Assembly: GCA_000227505.4 (NCBI GenBank)
Contig: AGIF02000001.1
Location: 2,004,035 to 2,068,034, forward strand
Source: a gamma proteobacterium HIMB55
GTDB lineage: Bacteria > Pseudomonadota > Gammaproteobacteria > Pseudomonadales > Halieaceae
Length of the DNA stretch: 64,000 bases
Direction of reading: 5' to 3'
Shown: piece by piece, positions 1 through 9,278 of the stretch
How positions within the stretch are numbered: the stretch's first letter is position 1
How the letters are laid out: each line of letters opens with the position of its first letter
Translations under genes and position numbers: made by a program
Notes under the pieces: model-generated
Told to the model about the DNA's origin: nothing
Seen by the model: the letters and a program-made list of their open reading frames with translations, nothing else
Database searches by the model: none

Positions 1-3
1 CGC

Positions 4-31
4 AAAGGCTCCGAACTCAAGCGTCGGAGCC
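4..31 (-). terminator. Hairpin at the end of grxD
   Basis: A perfect 8-base inverted repeat (GGCTCCGA at 7-14, TCGGAGCC at 24-31) has a 9-base loop that contains the grxD stop codon. On the minus strand it is followed only by a short TTT, so it is a weak intrinsic terminator or an mRNA-stabilising hairpin. Confidence 0.45.
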
Positions 32-340
32 GCCCTCTCCCACAACGATCTCTTTTAACTCGCCCGTTGCATCCATATCGCAAACGATATCGCAGCCGCC
101 GATGAGCTCACCGTCCACCCACAATTGCGGGAATGTGGGCCAGTTACCATAGGCGGGGAGATTTGCTCGGATCTCTGGGTTACTCAACACGTCGACGTAG
201 GCAAATTTTTGGCCACAGCCCATCAGCGCCTGAACAGTTCTCGCAGAAAATCCACATTGAGGCTGATTTGGGGAACCTTTCATGTACAGAATCACTCGAT
301 TGCTCTCGATCTGATCCTTAATGGTCTCCATAATGTCCAT
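17..340 (-). CDS. grxD: Monothiol glutaredoxin, Grx4 type
   Basis: A 107-residue protein with the CGFS active site at residues 29-32, preceded by a KGSPNQPQ-like segment. It also has the WPTFPQLWVDG and GGCDI motifs that bind glutathione. Monothiol glutaredoxins of this type bind a 2Fe-2S cluster bridged between two subunits with glutathione and pass clusters on or sense iron in the cytoplasm, and the length is normal for the family. The ATG follows a GGAGAG ribosome-binding site by five bases. The gene is divergent from argD and no partner protein is adjacent. Assignment to the family is secure, and the exact client proteins are unknown. Confidence 0.95.
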   Translation of the reverse strand: MDIMETIKDQIESNRVILYMKGSPNQPQCGFSARTVQALMGCGQKFAYVDVLSNPEIRANLPAYGNWPTFPQLWVDGELIGGCDIVCDMDATGELKEIVVGEGGSDA

Positions 341-436
341 TTACGCTCTCCGCGATGTGAGTAGTGGTTTGTTGTGGCTAATAGCTTACCAGAAACTCAC
401 GCATCATCGAGAGTAAAACCAACTCAGGATCCTGAC

Positions 437-1612
437 ATGTCTGCCATTATGTCTACCTACGGTCGTCTCCCTGTTGCTTTTGCATCGGGCGCGGGCGCAG
501 AACTGTTCGACCAAAAAGGTCAGGCGTTTCTTGACGCACTGTCAGGTATCGCGGTGACTAACCTCGGACACTGCCACCCGAATATCACCAGAGCGATAAC
601 CGAGCAGGCTGAAACGCTCCTCCACACATCAAACCTTTATGGGATCTCACAACAAGAACGACTCGCCACCGAGCTGACGCAACTGACCGGCATGAAGAAA
701 GTTTTCTTCTGTAATTCAGGGGCTGAGGCCAACGAGACAGCGATCAAAGTTGCACGACGCCACGGTGCCAACCAAGGCATCAAAGAGCCAAAGATAGTGG
801 TAATGGAGGGTGCATTCCACGGCAGAACAATGGGCGCCTTGTCCGCAACGGGAAGTGCGACAATTCAAGAGGCGTTCAAACCGCTACTGCCCGGCTTCAT
901 TCGGATTGGAAGAAACGATATTGAGGGCCTGGAAAATATTGCCAAGCAGCACAGTGATGTCGTCGCGATTCACCTAGAACCCATTCAAGGTGAGAGCGGA
1001 ATTTGGCCGATGGAGCTTGAGTTCCTCCAGCGCGCTCGAGAGCTCTGCGATCAACACAACTGGCTGCTCAGCTTTGATGAAGTGCAATCGGGCAATGGAC
1101 GTTGTGGCGCTCTGTACGTTTTCCAACGTTTAGGGGTTGCACCAGACGTACTGGCGACAGCGAAAGGTCTGGGCAACGGCCTTCCTATCGGCGCCTGTAT
1201 GACCAATGATCGAGCAGGTGACCTATTAATAGCCGGCGATCACGGAACAACTTATGGTGGAAACCCTATCTGTTGCGCCGCGGCGAGCGCCGTGGTGAAC
1301 ACATTGAGTGCTGAGCAACTGTGGGACAAAGCTGACATTGTGCGGGGATGGATTCTCGAGGGAATGCGCAGCCACTTAAACGACTCGGCGCTCATTAAAG
1401 AAGTGCGAGGCCAGGGCCTCATGATTGGTATCGAGCCCACCGTCCCAACTGGTGACATTGTGCGCATGGCGCTCGACAGACGCCTGCTATTGAACGTGGC
1501 AGGTGGTAATACAATACGCCTACTCCCGCCGCTCGTGATGAATGAACCGCAGGCAAAGTCAGTGGGCGAGCGCGTAGCCGATATCTTGAATGAGCTGGTT
1601 AAAACCCTCTGA
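437..1612 (+). CDS. argD: Acetylornithine aminotransferase
   Basis: A class III PLP-dependent aminotransferase of 391 residues. It converts N-acetylglutamate semialdehyde plus glutamate to N-acetylornithine in arginine synthesis, and often also acts on succinyldiaminopimelate in lysine synthesis. Visible features are NSGAEANE (about 93-100), the FDEVQ PLP-ring motif (about 213) and the Schiff-base lysine in TAKGLGNG (K243). I chose the ATG at 437, which has AGGAT upstream and gives a normal family length. A GTG at 374 in the same frame would add 21 poorly conserved residues. argF begins 21 bases after the stop, so argD-argF is probably one operon. Confidence 0.92.
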   Translation: MSAIMSTYGRLPVAFASGAGAELFDQKGQAFLDALSGIAVTNLGHCHPNITRAITEQAETLLHTSNLYGISQQERLATELTQLTGMKKVFFCNSGAEANETAIKVARRHGANQGIKEPKIVVMEGAFHGRTMGALSATGSATIQEAFKPLLPGFIRIGRNDIEGLENIAKQHSDVVAIHLEPIQGESGIWPMELEFLQRARELCDQHNWLLSFDEVQSGNGRCGALYVFQRLGVAPDVLATAKGLGNGLPIGACMTNDRAGDLLIAGDHGTTYGGNPICCAAASAVVNTLSAEQLWDKADIVRGWILEGMRSHLNDSALIKEVRGQGLMIGIEPTVPTGDIVRMALDRRLLLNVAGGNTIRLLPPLVMNEPQAKSVGERVADILNELVKTL

Positions 1613-1633
1613 TATAAACATGGAGCTCTATTG

Positions 1634-2539
1634 ATGAGTCATACCCGCCACTTTCTGACATTGAATGATTTAAACCGCGACGAGTTGCTAGCGCTTTTAA
1701 AACGTGCGTCCGAGCTAAAGCAACTTCAGCGAGGCGGTATCGCGCACGATTCTTTAAAAGGAAAAGTGATGGCGATGATTTTCGCGAAATCATCGACTAG
1801 AACCCGCGTGTCGTTCGAAGCGGGAATGACGCAGCTAGGCGGCAGCGCTATGTTTCTCTCGTCCGCCGATACGCAAATGGGTCGTGGCGAGCCAATCAGC
1901 GACACAGCTCGTGTAATCTCATCGATGGTCGATATCGTCATGATTCGCACTTTTGCTCACGCAGACGTCGAGCTTTTCGCTGAGAACTCAAGTGTGCCCG
2001 TGATTAATGCCCTGACGGATGACTACCATCCCTGCCAACTTCTCGCCGACATGCAAACCTGGATGGAGCATCGGGGTGATGTTCAGGGCAAAACGGTGTG
2101 CTGGCTGGGGGATGGCAACAACATGTGCCAGTCCTACATTAACGCCGCGAAAATTCTGGGCTTTCACCTAAAGATCGCCTGCCCCGAAGGGTTCGAGCCA
2201 GCGGCAGAGTTGCTAGACCAGGCGCAGGGATATGCAAGCATCGAAAACGATCCAAAACGCGCGAGTGAAGGCGCTCATTTGTTAGTGACCGATGTGTGGG
2301 CGTCGATGGGTCAAGAAGAGGAAGCACGTATGCGCGAACAAGCGCTATCGGCCTATCAACTCAATCAGGACCTACTCGATCTCGCTGATCCTGAAGCGCT
2401 ATACCTGCACTGCCTGCCAGCGCATCGTGGCGAGGAGATCACAGCTGAGCTCATGGATAATCCAAATACGGTCATCTGGGATGAAGCAGAGAATCGGTTG
2501 CATGCCCAAAAGGCATTAATCGAGTTCCTGCTACATTAG
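1634..2539 (+). CDS. argF: Ornithine carbamoyltransferase
   Basis: A 301-residue anabolic ornithine carbamoyltransferase that makes citrulline from ornithine and carbamoyl phosphate. The carbamoyl-phosphate loop SSTRTR lies at residues 53-58. HPCQ and the C-terminal HCLPAHRG, whose cysteine binds ornithine, are all intact. The ATG at 1634 sits eight bases after GGAG; a TTG one codon earlier is unlikely. The gene directly follows argD. Together with argH about 32 kb away, the window holds three of the last arginine-pathway steps, while argG is not here. Confidence 0.95.
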   Translation: MSHTRHFLTLNDLNRDELLALLKRASELKQLQRGGIAHDSLKGKVMAMIFAKSSTRTRVSFEAGMTQLGGSAMFLSSADTQMGRGEPISDTARVISSMVDIVMIRTFAHADVELFAENSSVPVINALTDDYHPCQLLADMQTWMEHRGDVQGKTVCWLGDGNNMCQSYINAAKILGFHLKIACPEGFEPAAELLDQAQGYASIENDPKRASEGAHLLVTDVWASMGQEEEARMREQALSAYQLNQDLLDLADPEALYLHCLPAHRGEEITAELMDNPNTVIWDEAENRLHAQKALIEFLLH

Positions 2540-2647
2540 CTACTACCCGCGCTCCAATGCTCAGTATGGGGTGAAACACTCCGCGCAAGCGAGCGGCAAT
2601 AACTATCGCTCGCAGACATTTGCAAAATTAATAATTACCTGACCAGC

Positions 2648-2664
2648 CATTAATATTTTTAATG
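2648..2664. repeat. Small dyad in nrdA leader
   Basis: CATTAA and TTAATG flank five bases (TATTT). It is an AT-rich dyad that may be an operator half-site or part of the promoter. Nothing in the sequence identifies the protein that might bind it. Confidence 0.3.
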
Positions 2665-2691
2665 CCATTACGCCTTCATGCAGGCAGTTTT

Positions 2692-2707
2692 GTTAGTTAC
2701 CACTAAC
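2692..2707. repeat. Perfect 6-base dyad in nrdA leader
   Basis: GTTAGT and ACTAAC are separated by TACC. The symmetry is perfect and it lies 19 bases before the DnaA box. It is a possible operator for an unidentified regulator. Confidence 0.35.
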
Positions 2708-2725
2708 TTTACACACTGGCACATC

Positions 2726-2734
2726 TTATCCACA
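2726..2734 (+). promoter_or_regulatory. DnaA box upstream of nrdAB
   Basis: TTATCCACA matches the high-affinity DnaA box exactly. In E. coli, nrdAB transcription is controlled by DnaA boxes in its promoter, so a box 159 bases before nrdA fits a link between replication initiation and dNTP supply. A single 9-mer can arise by chance, so this is suggestive rather than proven. Confidence 0.55.
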
Positions 2735-2780
2735 GGAAATTCGCAGCTTTTGGGGCTTGCAATCCACCCCTCCCCGCCCT

Positions 2781-2814
2781 ATCTTGGGGGTGCAATCGAA
2801 AATAACCCCAAGAT
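2781..2814. promoter_or_regulatory. 9-base inverted repeat before nrdA, possible NrdR-type site
   Basis: ATCTTGGGG (2781-2789) and its exact complement CCCCAAGAT (2806-2814) are spaced by 16 bases. NrdR represses ribonucleotide reductase genes through paired palindromes at this position. These arms do not match the usual ACACWATATWGTGT-like consensus well, so the identity of the binding protein is inference. Confidence 0.4.
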
Positions 2815-2892
2815 GTGGTGAAAATTAGTAAAACAGACACCACGCATTGAGCGGTTGTTTAACCACAGAAAGACACGTGAGGTGACAACAGC

Positions 2893-5781
2893 ATGCAGAC
2901 AGGCAGCGAAACCGTAGGCAATCAGACGCCCGCAACCCCGCCAGTAACAGGAACACCTAGCCAGACCCGAATTGCGGCAACGGCTCCAGGGCAAATGCGC
3001 GTAATCAAACGTAACGGCACGGTAGTGCCCTTCGAGGACAGCAAAATTTCTGTCGCGATTACCAAAGCGTTTCTGGCTGTTGAAGGCGGTACAGCGGCAG
3101 CAAGCTCGCGAATACACGAAACCGTTGCAAAGCTGACCGAGCAGGTCGTCGGCACATTCAAACGCCGCATGCCGTCAGGTGGCACTATCCATATCGAAGA
3201 CATCCAAGACCAAGTGGAATTGGCATTGATGCGTGCTGGGGAACACCTCATTGCGCGTGATTACGTCATCTATCGCGAGTCGCGACGTCAAGCGCGTGTT
3301 GAAAAAGAGGCGCTGTCGCCTGAGTCTGAAGCAGCTGCTGGCGCCATTAACGTTGTGGGTGCGGACGGCACGTCAAAGCCTCTGGATATCGAGCGTATCC
3401 GTACGATTGTTGCAGAAGCGTGCATGGACCTCTCTGATGTCAGCGAAGCGGCGATCATCGATGAGGCTCTGAAAAACCTCTACAACGGCGTTACCGAGCA
3501 AGAGCTGAGCACATCCCTAGTGATAACAGCGCGCACCATGATCGAGCAGGAGCCTAACTACTCGAGCGTTGCTGCACGACTGCTTCTCGATAACTTGCGC
3601 GCTGAGGGATTAAGCTTCCTCAACGTTGCGGAGTCTGCGACACAAGGTGATATGGCAACGTATTACCCACAGGCGCTTAAATCTTTCATTAGCCGCGGCA
3701 TCGAGCTCGAGCTATTGGCGCCAAATCTTGCTGAGTACGATCTCGACATGCTGGGTGACGCGCTGCTACCTGAGCGCGATCTTCAGTTCAGCTACTTGGG
3801 TTTGCAGACCCTCTACGATCGCTACTTCATTCACAGCGACGAAACACGCTTTGAGCTGCCTCAGTTGTTCTTCATGCGCGTCGCCATGGGCCTCGCAACG
3901 CGCGAGGATGACAAGAACGCACGCGCAATCGAGTTCTACCAGCTCCTGTCTTCATTCGACTACATGAGCTCGACACCAACGTTGTTCAACTCTGGCACGC
4001 TGCGGCCACAGTTGAGCTCTTGCTACTTAACAACGGTACCTGACGACCTCCACGGCATTTATGGCGCAATCCAGGACAACGCAATGCTCTCGAAGTTTGC
4101 AGGTGGCCTTGGCAACGACTGGACGCCTGTGCGAGCGCTGGGTGCCTACATCAAGGGCACCAACGGTAAAAGCCAAGGCGTTGTTCCATTCTTGAAAGTC
4201 GTAAACGACACAGCTGTTGCCGTTAACCAGGGTGGTAAGCGAAAGGGGGCCGTCTGTGCCTACCTCGAAACTTGGCACATGGATATCGAGGAATTCCTCG
4301 AGCTTCGAAAGAACACAGGTGATGATCGTCGCCGTACGCACGATATGAACACAGCGAACTGGGTGCCAGATCTGTTCATGAAGCGTGTATTCGAAGATGG
4401 TGACTGGACGCTGTTCTCACCGAACGACGTACCGGATCTGCACGACCTGTACGGCACAGCGTTCGAAGAGCGTTATACACAGTATGAAGAGCAAGCCCGT
4501 ACCGGCGAGTTAAAGCTCCACAAGACGCTAAAAGCACAAGCGCTCTGGCGCAAAATGCTCGGTATGATCTTTGAAACAGGCCATCCATGGATCACTTTCA
4601 AAGATCCCTGCAACATCCGCTCACCACAGCAGCACTGCGGTGTGGTGCACTCGTCTAACCTCTGTACAGAGATCACGCTCAACACGAGCAAAGACGAGAT
4701 CGCGGTGTGCAACCTCGGATCAGTTAACTTGCCGCAGCACATCGAGAACGGTGAGCTTAACATCGACAAGCTTCGCAAGACGGTGACAACAGCTATCCGC
4801 ATGCTCGATAACGTCATCGACATCAACTACTACTCGGTTGAGACCTCGGAAAACTCAAACATGAAGCACCGACCCATTGGTTTGGGCCTCATGGGCTTCC
4901 AGGATGCACTGTACAAGACAGACATTTCGTATGCATCGGAGCAGGCAGTTGAGTTTGCAGATAAGTCGATGGAAGCCATCAGCTACTTCGCGATCAGTGC
5001 ATCTACCGACCTGGCTGCGGAGCGCGGTGCTTACTCTAGCTACGAAGGGTCGCTATGGAGCCAAGGCATCTTCCCCATCGACTCGCTGAATATGTTGGTA
5101 GAGCAACGCGGTGCGGACTACATCTCGGTTAACCAAGACAGCAGCATGGATTGGGATGCGCTACGCGGTAAAGTTGCGCAGCAAGGCATGCGTAATTCAA
5201 ACGTCATGGCGATCGCACCAACCGCGACCATCGCCAACATCACGGGCGTGTCGCAGTCAATCGAGCCGACTTACCAAAACCTCTATGTGAAATCGAACCT
5301 CTCTGGCGAGTTCACTGTGGTCAACCCGTACTTGGTGCGCGACCTTAAAGAGCGTGGCTTGTGGGACAAGGTGATGGTTAATGATCTCAAGTACTTCGAC
5401 GGCAGTGTGCAGGCGGTGGATCGAATCCCAGCTGATCTAAAAGCGAAGTACGCAACAGCCTTTGAGGTAGAACCTCGCTGGCTGGTAGACGCTGCAAGCC
5501 GCCGTCAGAAGTGGATAGACCAGGCGCAGTCGCTGAACTTGTACATCAACAACGCAAGCGGCAAAAAACTGGACGTTACCTACCGAATGGCTTGGTACAG
5601 CGGTTTAAAAACAACATACTACCTGCGTTCGTTAGCGGCGACTGGTACGGAGAAATCGACGGTTAACACGGGGCAACTCAACGCTGTATCTCAACAAGCA
5701 GCGGAAGCAGCACCTGTTCAACCAGCGCCAGTACCCAAGGCCTGTTCGCTTGACGATCCAGATTGTGAAGCTTGTCAGTAA
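2893..5781 (+). CDS. nrdA: Ribonucleoside-diphosphate reductase, class I, alpha subunit with two ATP cones
   Basis: This 962-residue large subunit reduces ribonucleoside diphosphates. Two consecutive ATP-cone-like segments (about 35-125 and 150-240) precede the catalytic barrel, as in Pseudomonas NrdA and unlike the single cone of E. coli. Catalytic cysteines are C377 (SSCYLTT), C591 (NLCTEIT) and C606 (AVCNLGS). The radical-transfer pair is Y909-Y910, and the swinging C-terminal tail carries cysteines at 951, 958 and 961. The ATG has a GAGGTG site upstream. nrdB follows after 24 bases and shares its transcript. The upstream region contains a DnaA box and dyads. Confidence 0.97.
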   Translation: MQTGSETVGNQTPATPPVTGTPSQTRIAATAPGQMRVIKRNGTVVPFEDSKISVAITKAFLAVEGGTAAASSRIHETVAKLTEQVVGTFKRRMPSGGTIHIEDIQDQVELALMRAGEHLIARDYVIYRESRRQARVEKEALSPESEAAAGAINVVGADGTSKPLDIERIRTIVAEACMDLSDVSEAAIIDEALKNLYNGVTEQELSTSLVITARTMIEQEPNYSSVAARLLLDNLRAEGLSFLNVAESATQGDMATYYPQALKSFISRGIELELLAPNLAEYDLDMLGDALLPERDLQFSYLGLQTLYDRYFIHSDETRFELPQLFFMRVAMGLATREDDKNARAIEFYQLLSSFDYMSSTPTLFNSGTLRPQLSSCYLTTVPDDLHGIYGAIQDNAMLSKFAGGLGNDWTPVRALGAYIKGTNGKSQGVVPFLKVVNDTAVAVNQGGKRKGAVCAYLETWHMDIEEFLELRKNTGDDRRRTHDMNTANWVPDLFMKRVFEDGDWTLFSPNDVPDLHDLYGTAFEERYTQYEEQARTGELKLHKTLKAQALWRKMLGMIFETGHPWITFKDPCNIRSPQQHCGVVHSSNLCTEITLNTSKDEIAVCNLGSVNLPQHIENGELNIDKLRKTVTTAIRMLDNVIDINYYSVETSENSNMKHRPIGLGLMGFQDALYKTDISYASEQAVEFADKSMEAISYFAISASTDLAAERGAYSSYEGSLWSQGIFPIDSLNMLVEQRGADYISVNQDSSMDWDALRGKVAQQGMRNSNVMAIAPTATIANITGVSQSIEPTYQNLYVKSNLSGEFTVVNPYLVRDLKERGLWDKVMVNDLKYFDGSVQAVDRIPADLKAKYATAFEVEPRWLVDAASRRQKWIDQAQSLNLYINNASGKKLDVTYRMAWYSGLKTTYYLRSLAATGTEKSTVNTGQLNAVSQQAAEAAPVQPAPVPKACSLDDPDCEACQ

Positions 5782-5805
5782 CCAAGTAAGTTAAAGGAGT
5801 TAACA

Positions 5806-7044
5806 ATGCTTAATTGGAATGATTACAACGTAGCAGAGGGCGAAGCGCCTGTTGCTGCGCCACAGCAACAAGCACCTGCTCAACCCGAAGTGGTTAATAA
5901 GGCGCTCGAAACGCTCAACGAGCAACCGGCGGTAGCGGCACCAGCAACTGATTCAGTAAAAGCTGCCGCGGAGGCTGTCGCAAATATCGATACAGCTCCC
6001 GGTCTGGAAGAGCTGGAGATGGGCGCGTCGCGCATATCCGTTGACGAGAAGGCAATGATCAACTGCCGCGCAGACCTCAACCAGCTCGTTCCCTTCAAGT
6101 ACGACTGGGCATGGCAGAAGTATCTCGACGGTTGCGCAAACCACTGGATGCCGCAGGAAATCAATATGACGGCTGATGTTGCGACCTGGAAGAGTGAAGA
6201 CGGGCTGACTGACGATGAGCGTCGTATTGTTATGCGTTCCCTGGGTTACTTCTCCACAGCAGATTCGTTGGTAGCTAATAACTTGGTGTTGGGTATTTAC
6301 CGACTCATTACCAACCCAGAATGCCGACAGTATCTCCTCCGTCAGGCGTTTGAAGAAGCCATCCATACCCACGCATACCAGTACTGCATTGAGTCGCTTG
6401 GTATGGATGAAGGTGAAGTCTTCAACATGTACCGTGAGGTTCCATCGGTTGCTAAGAAAGCATCTTGGTCACTCAACAAGACGCAAGCACTATCGGACCC
6501 CAACTTTACGACAGGTACGGTAGAAGATGACCAGCAGGTGCTTCGAAACCTCATCGGCTTCTACGGTGTGACTGAAGGCATTTTCTTCTACTGCGGCTTT
6601 ACTCAGATCCTCTCAATGGGTCGCCGCAACAAGATGACGGGCGTTGCGGAGCAGTTCCAGTACATTCTGCGTGATGAATCCATGCACCTGAACTTCGGCA
6701 TTGATGTCATCAACCAGATCAAGCTGGAAAACCCACACCTCTGGACAGAAGAGTTCCAGCAGGAAGCGATTCAAATGATTCTTGAGGGCACTGCCCTTGA
6801 GATTGAATACGCCAGAGACACAATGCCTCGTGGTGTTCTAGGAATGAACGCGAGCATGATGGAAGAGTATCTTCAGTTCATCGCTAACCGTCGCCTGACA
6901 CAGCTGGGTCTTCCAGAGCAGTTCCCTGGTGCGCAGAACCCATTCCCATGGATGTCTGAGATCATGGATCTACGCAAAGAGAAGAACTTCTTTGAGACAC
7001 GAGTCATCGAGTATCAGACCGGTGGTGCACTGAGCTGGGATTAA
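5806..7044 (+). CDS. nrdB: Ribonucleoside-diphosphate reductase, class I, beta subunit
   Basis: A 412-residue radical-generating subunit that houses the diiron centre and tyrosyl radical. The segment EAIHTHAY gives the metal ligands E184 and H187, and places Y191 where the radical tyrosine Y122 of E. coli sits. [10 protein letters not shown] supplies the later ligands. The first 75 residues or so are rich in Ala, Pro and Gln and look disordered, making the protein longer than E. coli NrdB but similar to Pseudomonas. A strong AAGGAG precedes the ATG. It is co-transcribed with nrdA and ends at a classic terminator. Confidence 0.97.
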   Translation: MLNWNDYNVAEGEAPVAAPQQQAPAQPEVVNKALETLNEQPAVAAPATDSVKAAAEAVANIDTAPGLEELEMGASRISVDEKAMINCRADLNQLVPFKYDWAWQKYLDGCANHWMPQEINMTADVATWKSEDGLTDDERRIVMRSLGYFSTADSLVANNLVLGIYRLITNPECRQYLLRQAFEEAIHTHAYQYCIESLGMDEGEVFNMYREVPSVAKKASWSLNKTQALSDPNFTTGTVEDDQQVLRNLIGFYGVTEGIFFYCGFTQILSMGRRNKMTGVAEQFQYILRDESMHLNFGIDVINQIKLENPHLWTEEFQQEAIQMILEGTALEIEYARDTMPRGVLGMNASMMEEYLQFIANRRLTQLGLPEQFPGAQNPFPWMSEIMDLRKEKNFFETRVIEYQTGGALSWD

Positions 7045-7060
7045 TAACTCAAATACTTGA

Positions 7061-7089
7061 AAAGCCCCGCTAAGCGGGGCTTTTTTTTT
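7061..7089 (+). terminator. Terminator of nrdAB
   Basis: AGCCCCGC and GCGGGGCT form a perfect GC-rich stem with a TAA loop, followed by nine T residues. This is a textbook rho-independent terminator 17 bases after the nrdB stop. Confidence 0.95.
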
Positions 7090-7190
7090 GCTCACTGTTT
7101 TTTGCTGAAAGGTTTTTGCTTAGAGGCTTTTTCAACGCTGGCTATGAACTAGAGACAGTGAAGCCTTTCAGCGAAGAACTTAAGACGCCT

Positions 7191-9272
7191 TCAACTCTGG
7201 ATATCAAAGGTGAACCGCGGCAGTGCCTCCAGAATCGCGCGACCGTATCGTTTACTCGCAATCCGCGTATCCAAAAGTGTAATGATCCCCTCGTCTGTCT
7301 CTGTGCGGAGAAGTCGCCCGCACGCCTGGAGCAACCTGAGAGACGCTGAAGGGACGGTCAGCTCCATAAACGGATTACGTCCGTCAGCTTCAAGCAGCTC
7401 GGCATGAGCAGCGTCGATTGGGTTATCCGGAGCTGCAAACGGCAGCTTGGCGATAATGACGTGCTCGCAGTAATGACCCGGCAGGTCAACGCCTTCTGCA
7501 AAACTTGCAAGCCCAAAGATGATGGAAGGCCGCTTCGCGTCGATACGACGCCGATGTTCAGAAATGATCTCCGCCTTACTCATAACACCCTGAATCAATA
7601 GTGAGTCCCCAAACCGGGATTCGAGCGCTTCGTGGACGTCTTGCAACTGTCGCCTTGAACTGAAAAGAACGAGAGTGCCTAGCCGCTCCTCGAGCAGCGC
7701 CGGTAAGCAATCGATTAGCTCGTCCGTGTGTTCACCTGGGCTACTCGGATCACTTCGCATATTGGGGACCACAAATCGGCCACGGGACGCATCAAACGGA
7801 CTCTCAACCCGCGCAAGGGTTGTGTCCTCGGGAAGTCCAGTCTGCTGCATTAAGTGCTCAAAAGAGCCCAGAGCCGTTAAGGTAGCTGACGTCATCACCG
7901 CTCCAGCAACGCGATCCCACACATGTTCTGACAAAATGTCTCGTGCATAGATGGGACTCGCAAAACACTCGATGGAGCTCTCGTCTCCATAATGACGCAT
8001 CCAGCGGGCCCACGGTGTTCCACCCTGCTCAGCGGATTCCGCATAACTGTCCCAAAGCGCAATCTGACCTTCTGCGCGAGCAAGCATGACCTGCAAATCA
8101 TTCAGACTCGCTTCCCAGGTTTCCCTTTCGTCAGCGTCGGCTTCCTCGAGCAATGCTTCAACAAGACCTGCAAGCGGGTTTAGCCGCTGACGATTGGTCC
8201 GCCACAGGTCGCGAAGCGCTGCGGCTCCCTCTCTGAGCTCACTCTCAACCACACCAAACTCGAACCGTAAATCTGAGCGAGTATCCGTCCGGTTATTCAA
8301 AAGTGACCAGCACAAACCAAAGGTGTCCCGAGTCATCTGCAGTAAATCAGTTTGATTAGCTGTAATCGCCGCGAGCGACTCTGCTCGAACATCATTTTCT
8401 AGGAAAAACGAGTGCTTACTCTCGAACCACTGCTGGCTCTCCGCCAGGTTATTCAACGTCCTTCCACTACGAGCGAAACAGGCAAAGTGCTGTAAACACT
8501 TTTCGGCAAGCTGATGTCCTTCATCAAAAATATAAAAGGTATCTTCTGGTGCTGAGAGGATAAGTCCACCGCCCAAACGAAAATCTGATAGCACCATGTC
8601 ATGGTTAGTCACAATGACATCTACCTCTTCCAAGCCTTCTCTGGCACGAAAAAAACTGCAGCCCGTAATATGCGGACAACGGCGGCCCAAACATTGCGAA
8701 TGATCTGTTGTCACCGATCGAATAACACTAGGCTCAAGTGCGTCAGGCCAGCTATCGAGATCGCCATCCCAACTATCGTCGCTCACTGCCATCAGCATGG
8801 CATCGTAAGTCCTCTGAGCCTCCTCGCCTTCTGGCAGTTCCGCCTCATCGGGATACATCGACAACATAGGGGTGTCAGTTGAGCCCTGAATAAGCTGATC
8901 CAACTTGTATAAGCAGAGGTAGCGACTTCTGCCCTTCGCCAGCTGGTAACTGAAATTAATGCCGCTGTGGCGCTTTATCTCGGGAAGATCTTTCAGAATC
9001 AGCTGCTCTTGGAGCGCGATGGTTGCTGTGGCGATCACCAATGTCTTTGACTGCGCCTTTGCAACCGGTAGAGCAGCAATCGTGTAAGCGATGGTTTTGC
9101 CGGTACCCGTACCGGCTTCGATCGCTAAAAAAGGGGATCGCTCTGCGTCACCCAATGTATTCGCAACCTCAGCGATCATTTGCCGCTGTCCCCAGCGAGG
9201 TTTTAGGCCCTTAGCTTGTGTGAGCTTAGAAAACGCATCGCGGACCGCTTGTCGCAAATCTTCACTGAGCAA
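7191..9272 (-). CDS. dinG: DinG-family iron-sulfur ATP-dependent DNA helicase
   Basis: A 693-residue XPD-like superfamily 2 helicase of the DinG family, which unwinds DNA 5'-3' and removes R-loops and G-quadruplexes. Walker A is EAGTGTGKT (52-60). The four cluster-binding cysteines are C120, C194, C199 and C205. The DEAH box reads DEGH (250-253), a variant I have seen in the family. Helicase motifs near the C-terminus (ACGRLLR) are intact. It lies six bases after the acyltransferase gene at 9279-10412, so the two are almost certainly one transcript. No SOS-box consensus was found near either start. Confidence 0.9.
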   Translation of the reverse strand: MLSEDLRQAVRDAFSKLTQAKGLKPRWGQRQMIAEVANTLGDAERSPFLAIEAGTGTGKTIAYTIAALPVAKAQSKTLVIATATIALQEQLILKDLPEIKRHSGINFSYQLAKGRSRYLCLYKLDQLIQGSTDTPMLSMYPDEAELPEGEEAQRTYDAMLMAVSDDSWDGDLDSWPDALEPSVIRSVTTDHSQCLGRRCPHITGCSFFRAREGLEEVDVIVTNHDMVLSDFRLGGGLILSAPEDTFYIFDEGHQLAEKCLQHFACFARSGRTLNNLAESQQWFESKHSFFLENDVRAESLAAITANQTDLLQMTRDTFGLCWSLLNNRTDTRSDLRFEFGVVESELREGAAALRDLWRTNRQRLNPLAGLVEALLEEADADERETWEASLNDLQVMLARAEGQIALWDSYAESAEQGGTPWARWMRHYGDESSIECFASPIYARDILSEHVWDRVAGAVMTSATLTALGSFEHLMQQTGLPEDTTLARVESPFDASRGRFVVPNMRSDPSSPGEHTDELIDCLPALLEERLGTLVLFSSRRQLQDVHEALESRFGDSLLIQGVMSKAEIISEHRRRIDAKRPSIIFGLASFAEGVDLPGHYCEHVIIAKLPFAAPDNPIDAAHAELLEADGRNPFMELTVPSASLRLLQACGRLLRTETDEGIITLLDTRIASKRYGRAILEALPRFTFDIQS

Positions 9273-9278
9273 ATCGCA

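Larger units (their letters stand above)
2540..2892. promoter_or_regulatory. nrdAB leader region, no gene
   Basis: This 353-base stretch holds no credible ORF. It contains an AT-rich centre (about 2625-2665), three dyads and one perfect DnaA box, listed separately. A GAGGTG ribosome-binding site for nrdA lies near 2879-2884. The density of dyads suggests a regulated nrdAB promoter; no clear -35/-10 pair was assigned. Confidence 0.5.

Noticed and set aside
2726-2734. Replication origin suggested by a DnaA box
   Set aside because: Only one box, no dnaA, dnaN or gidA neighbours and no cluster of boxes. Regulation of nrdAB explains it better.
2779-3117. Minus-strand ORF across the nrdA start
   Set aside because: It overlaps the inverted repeat and the NrdA N-terminal codons and has no ribosome-binding site or recognisable product.
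7104-7172. 9-base inverted repeat (GCTGAAAGG / CCTTTCAGC) between nrdB terminator and dinG
   Set aside because: Arms are 51 bases apart in a short intergenic gap with no other signal; too weak to call.
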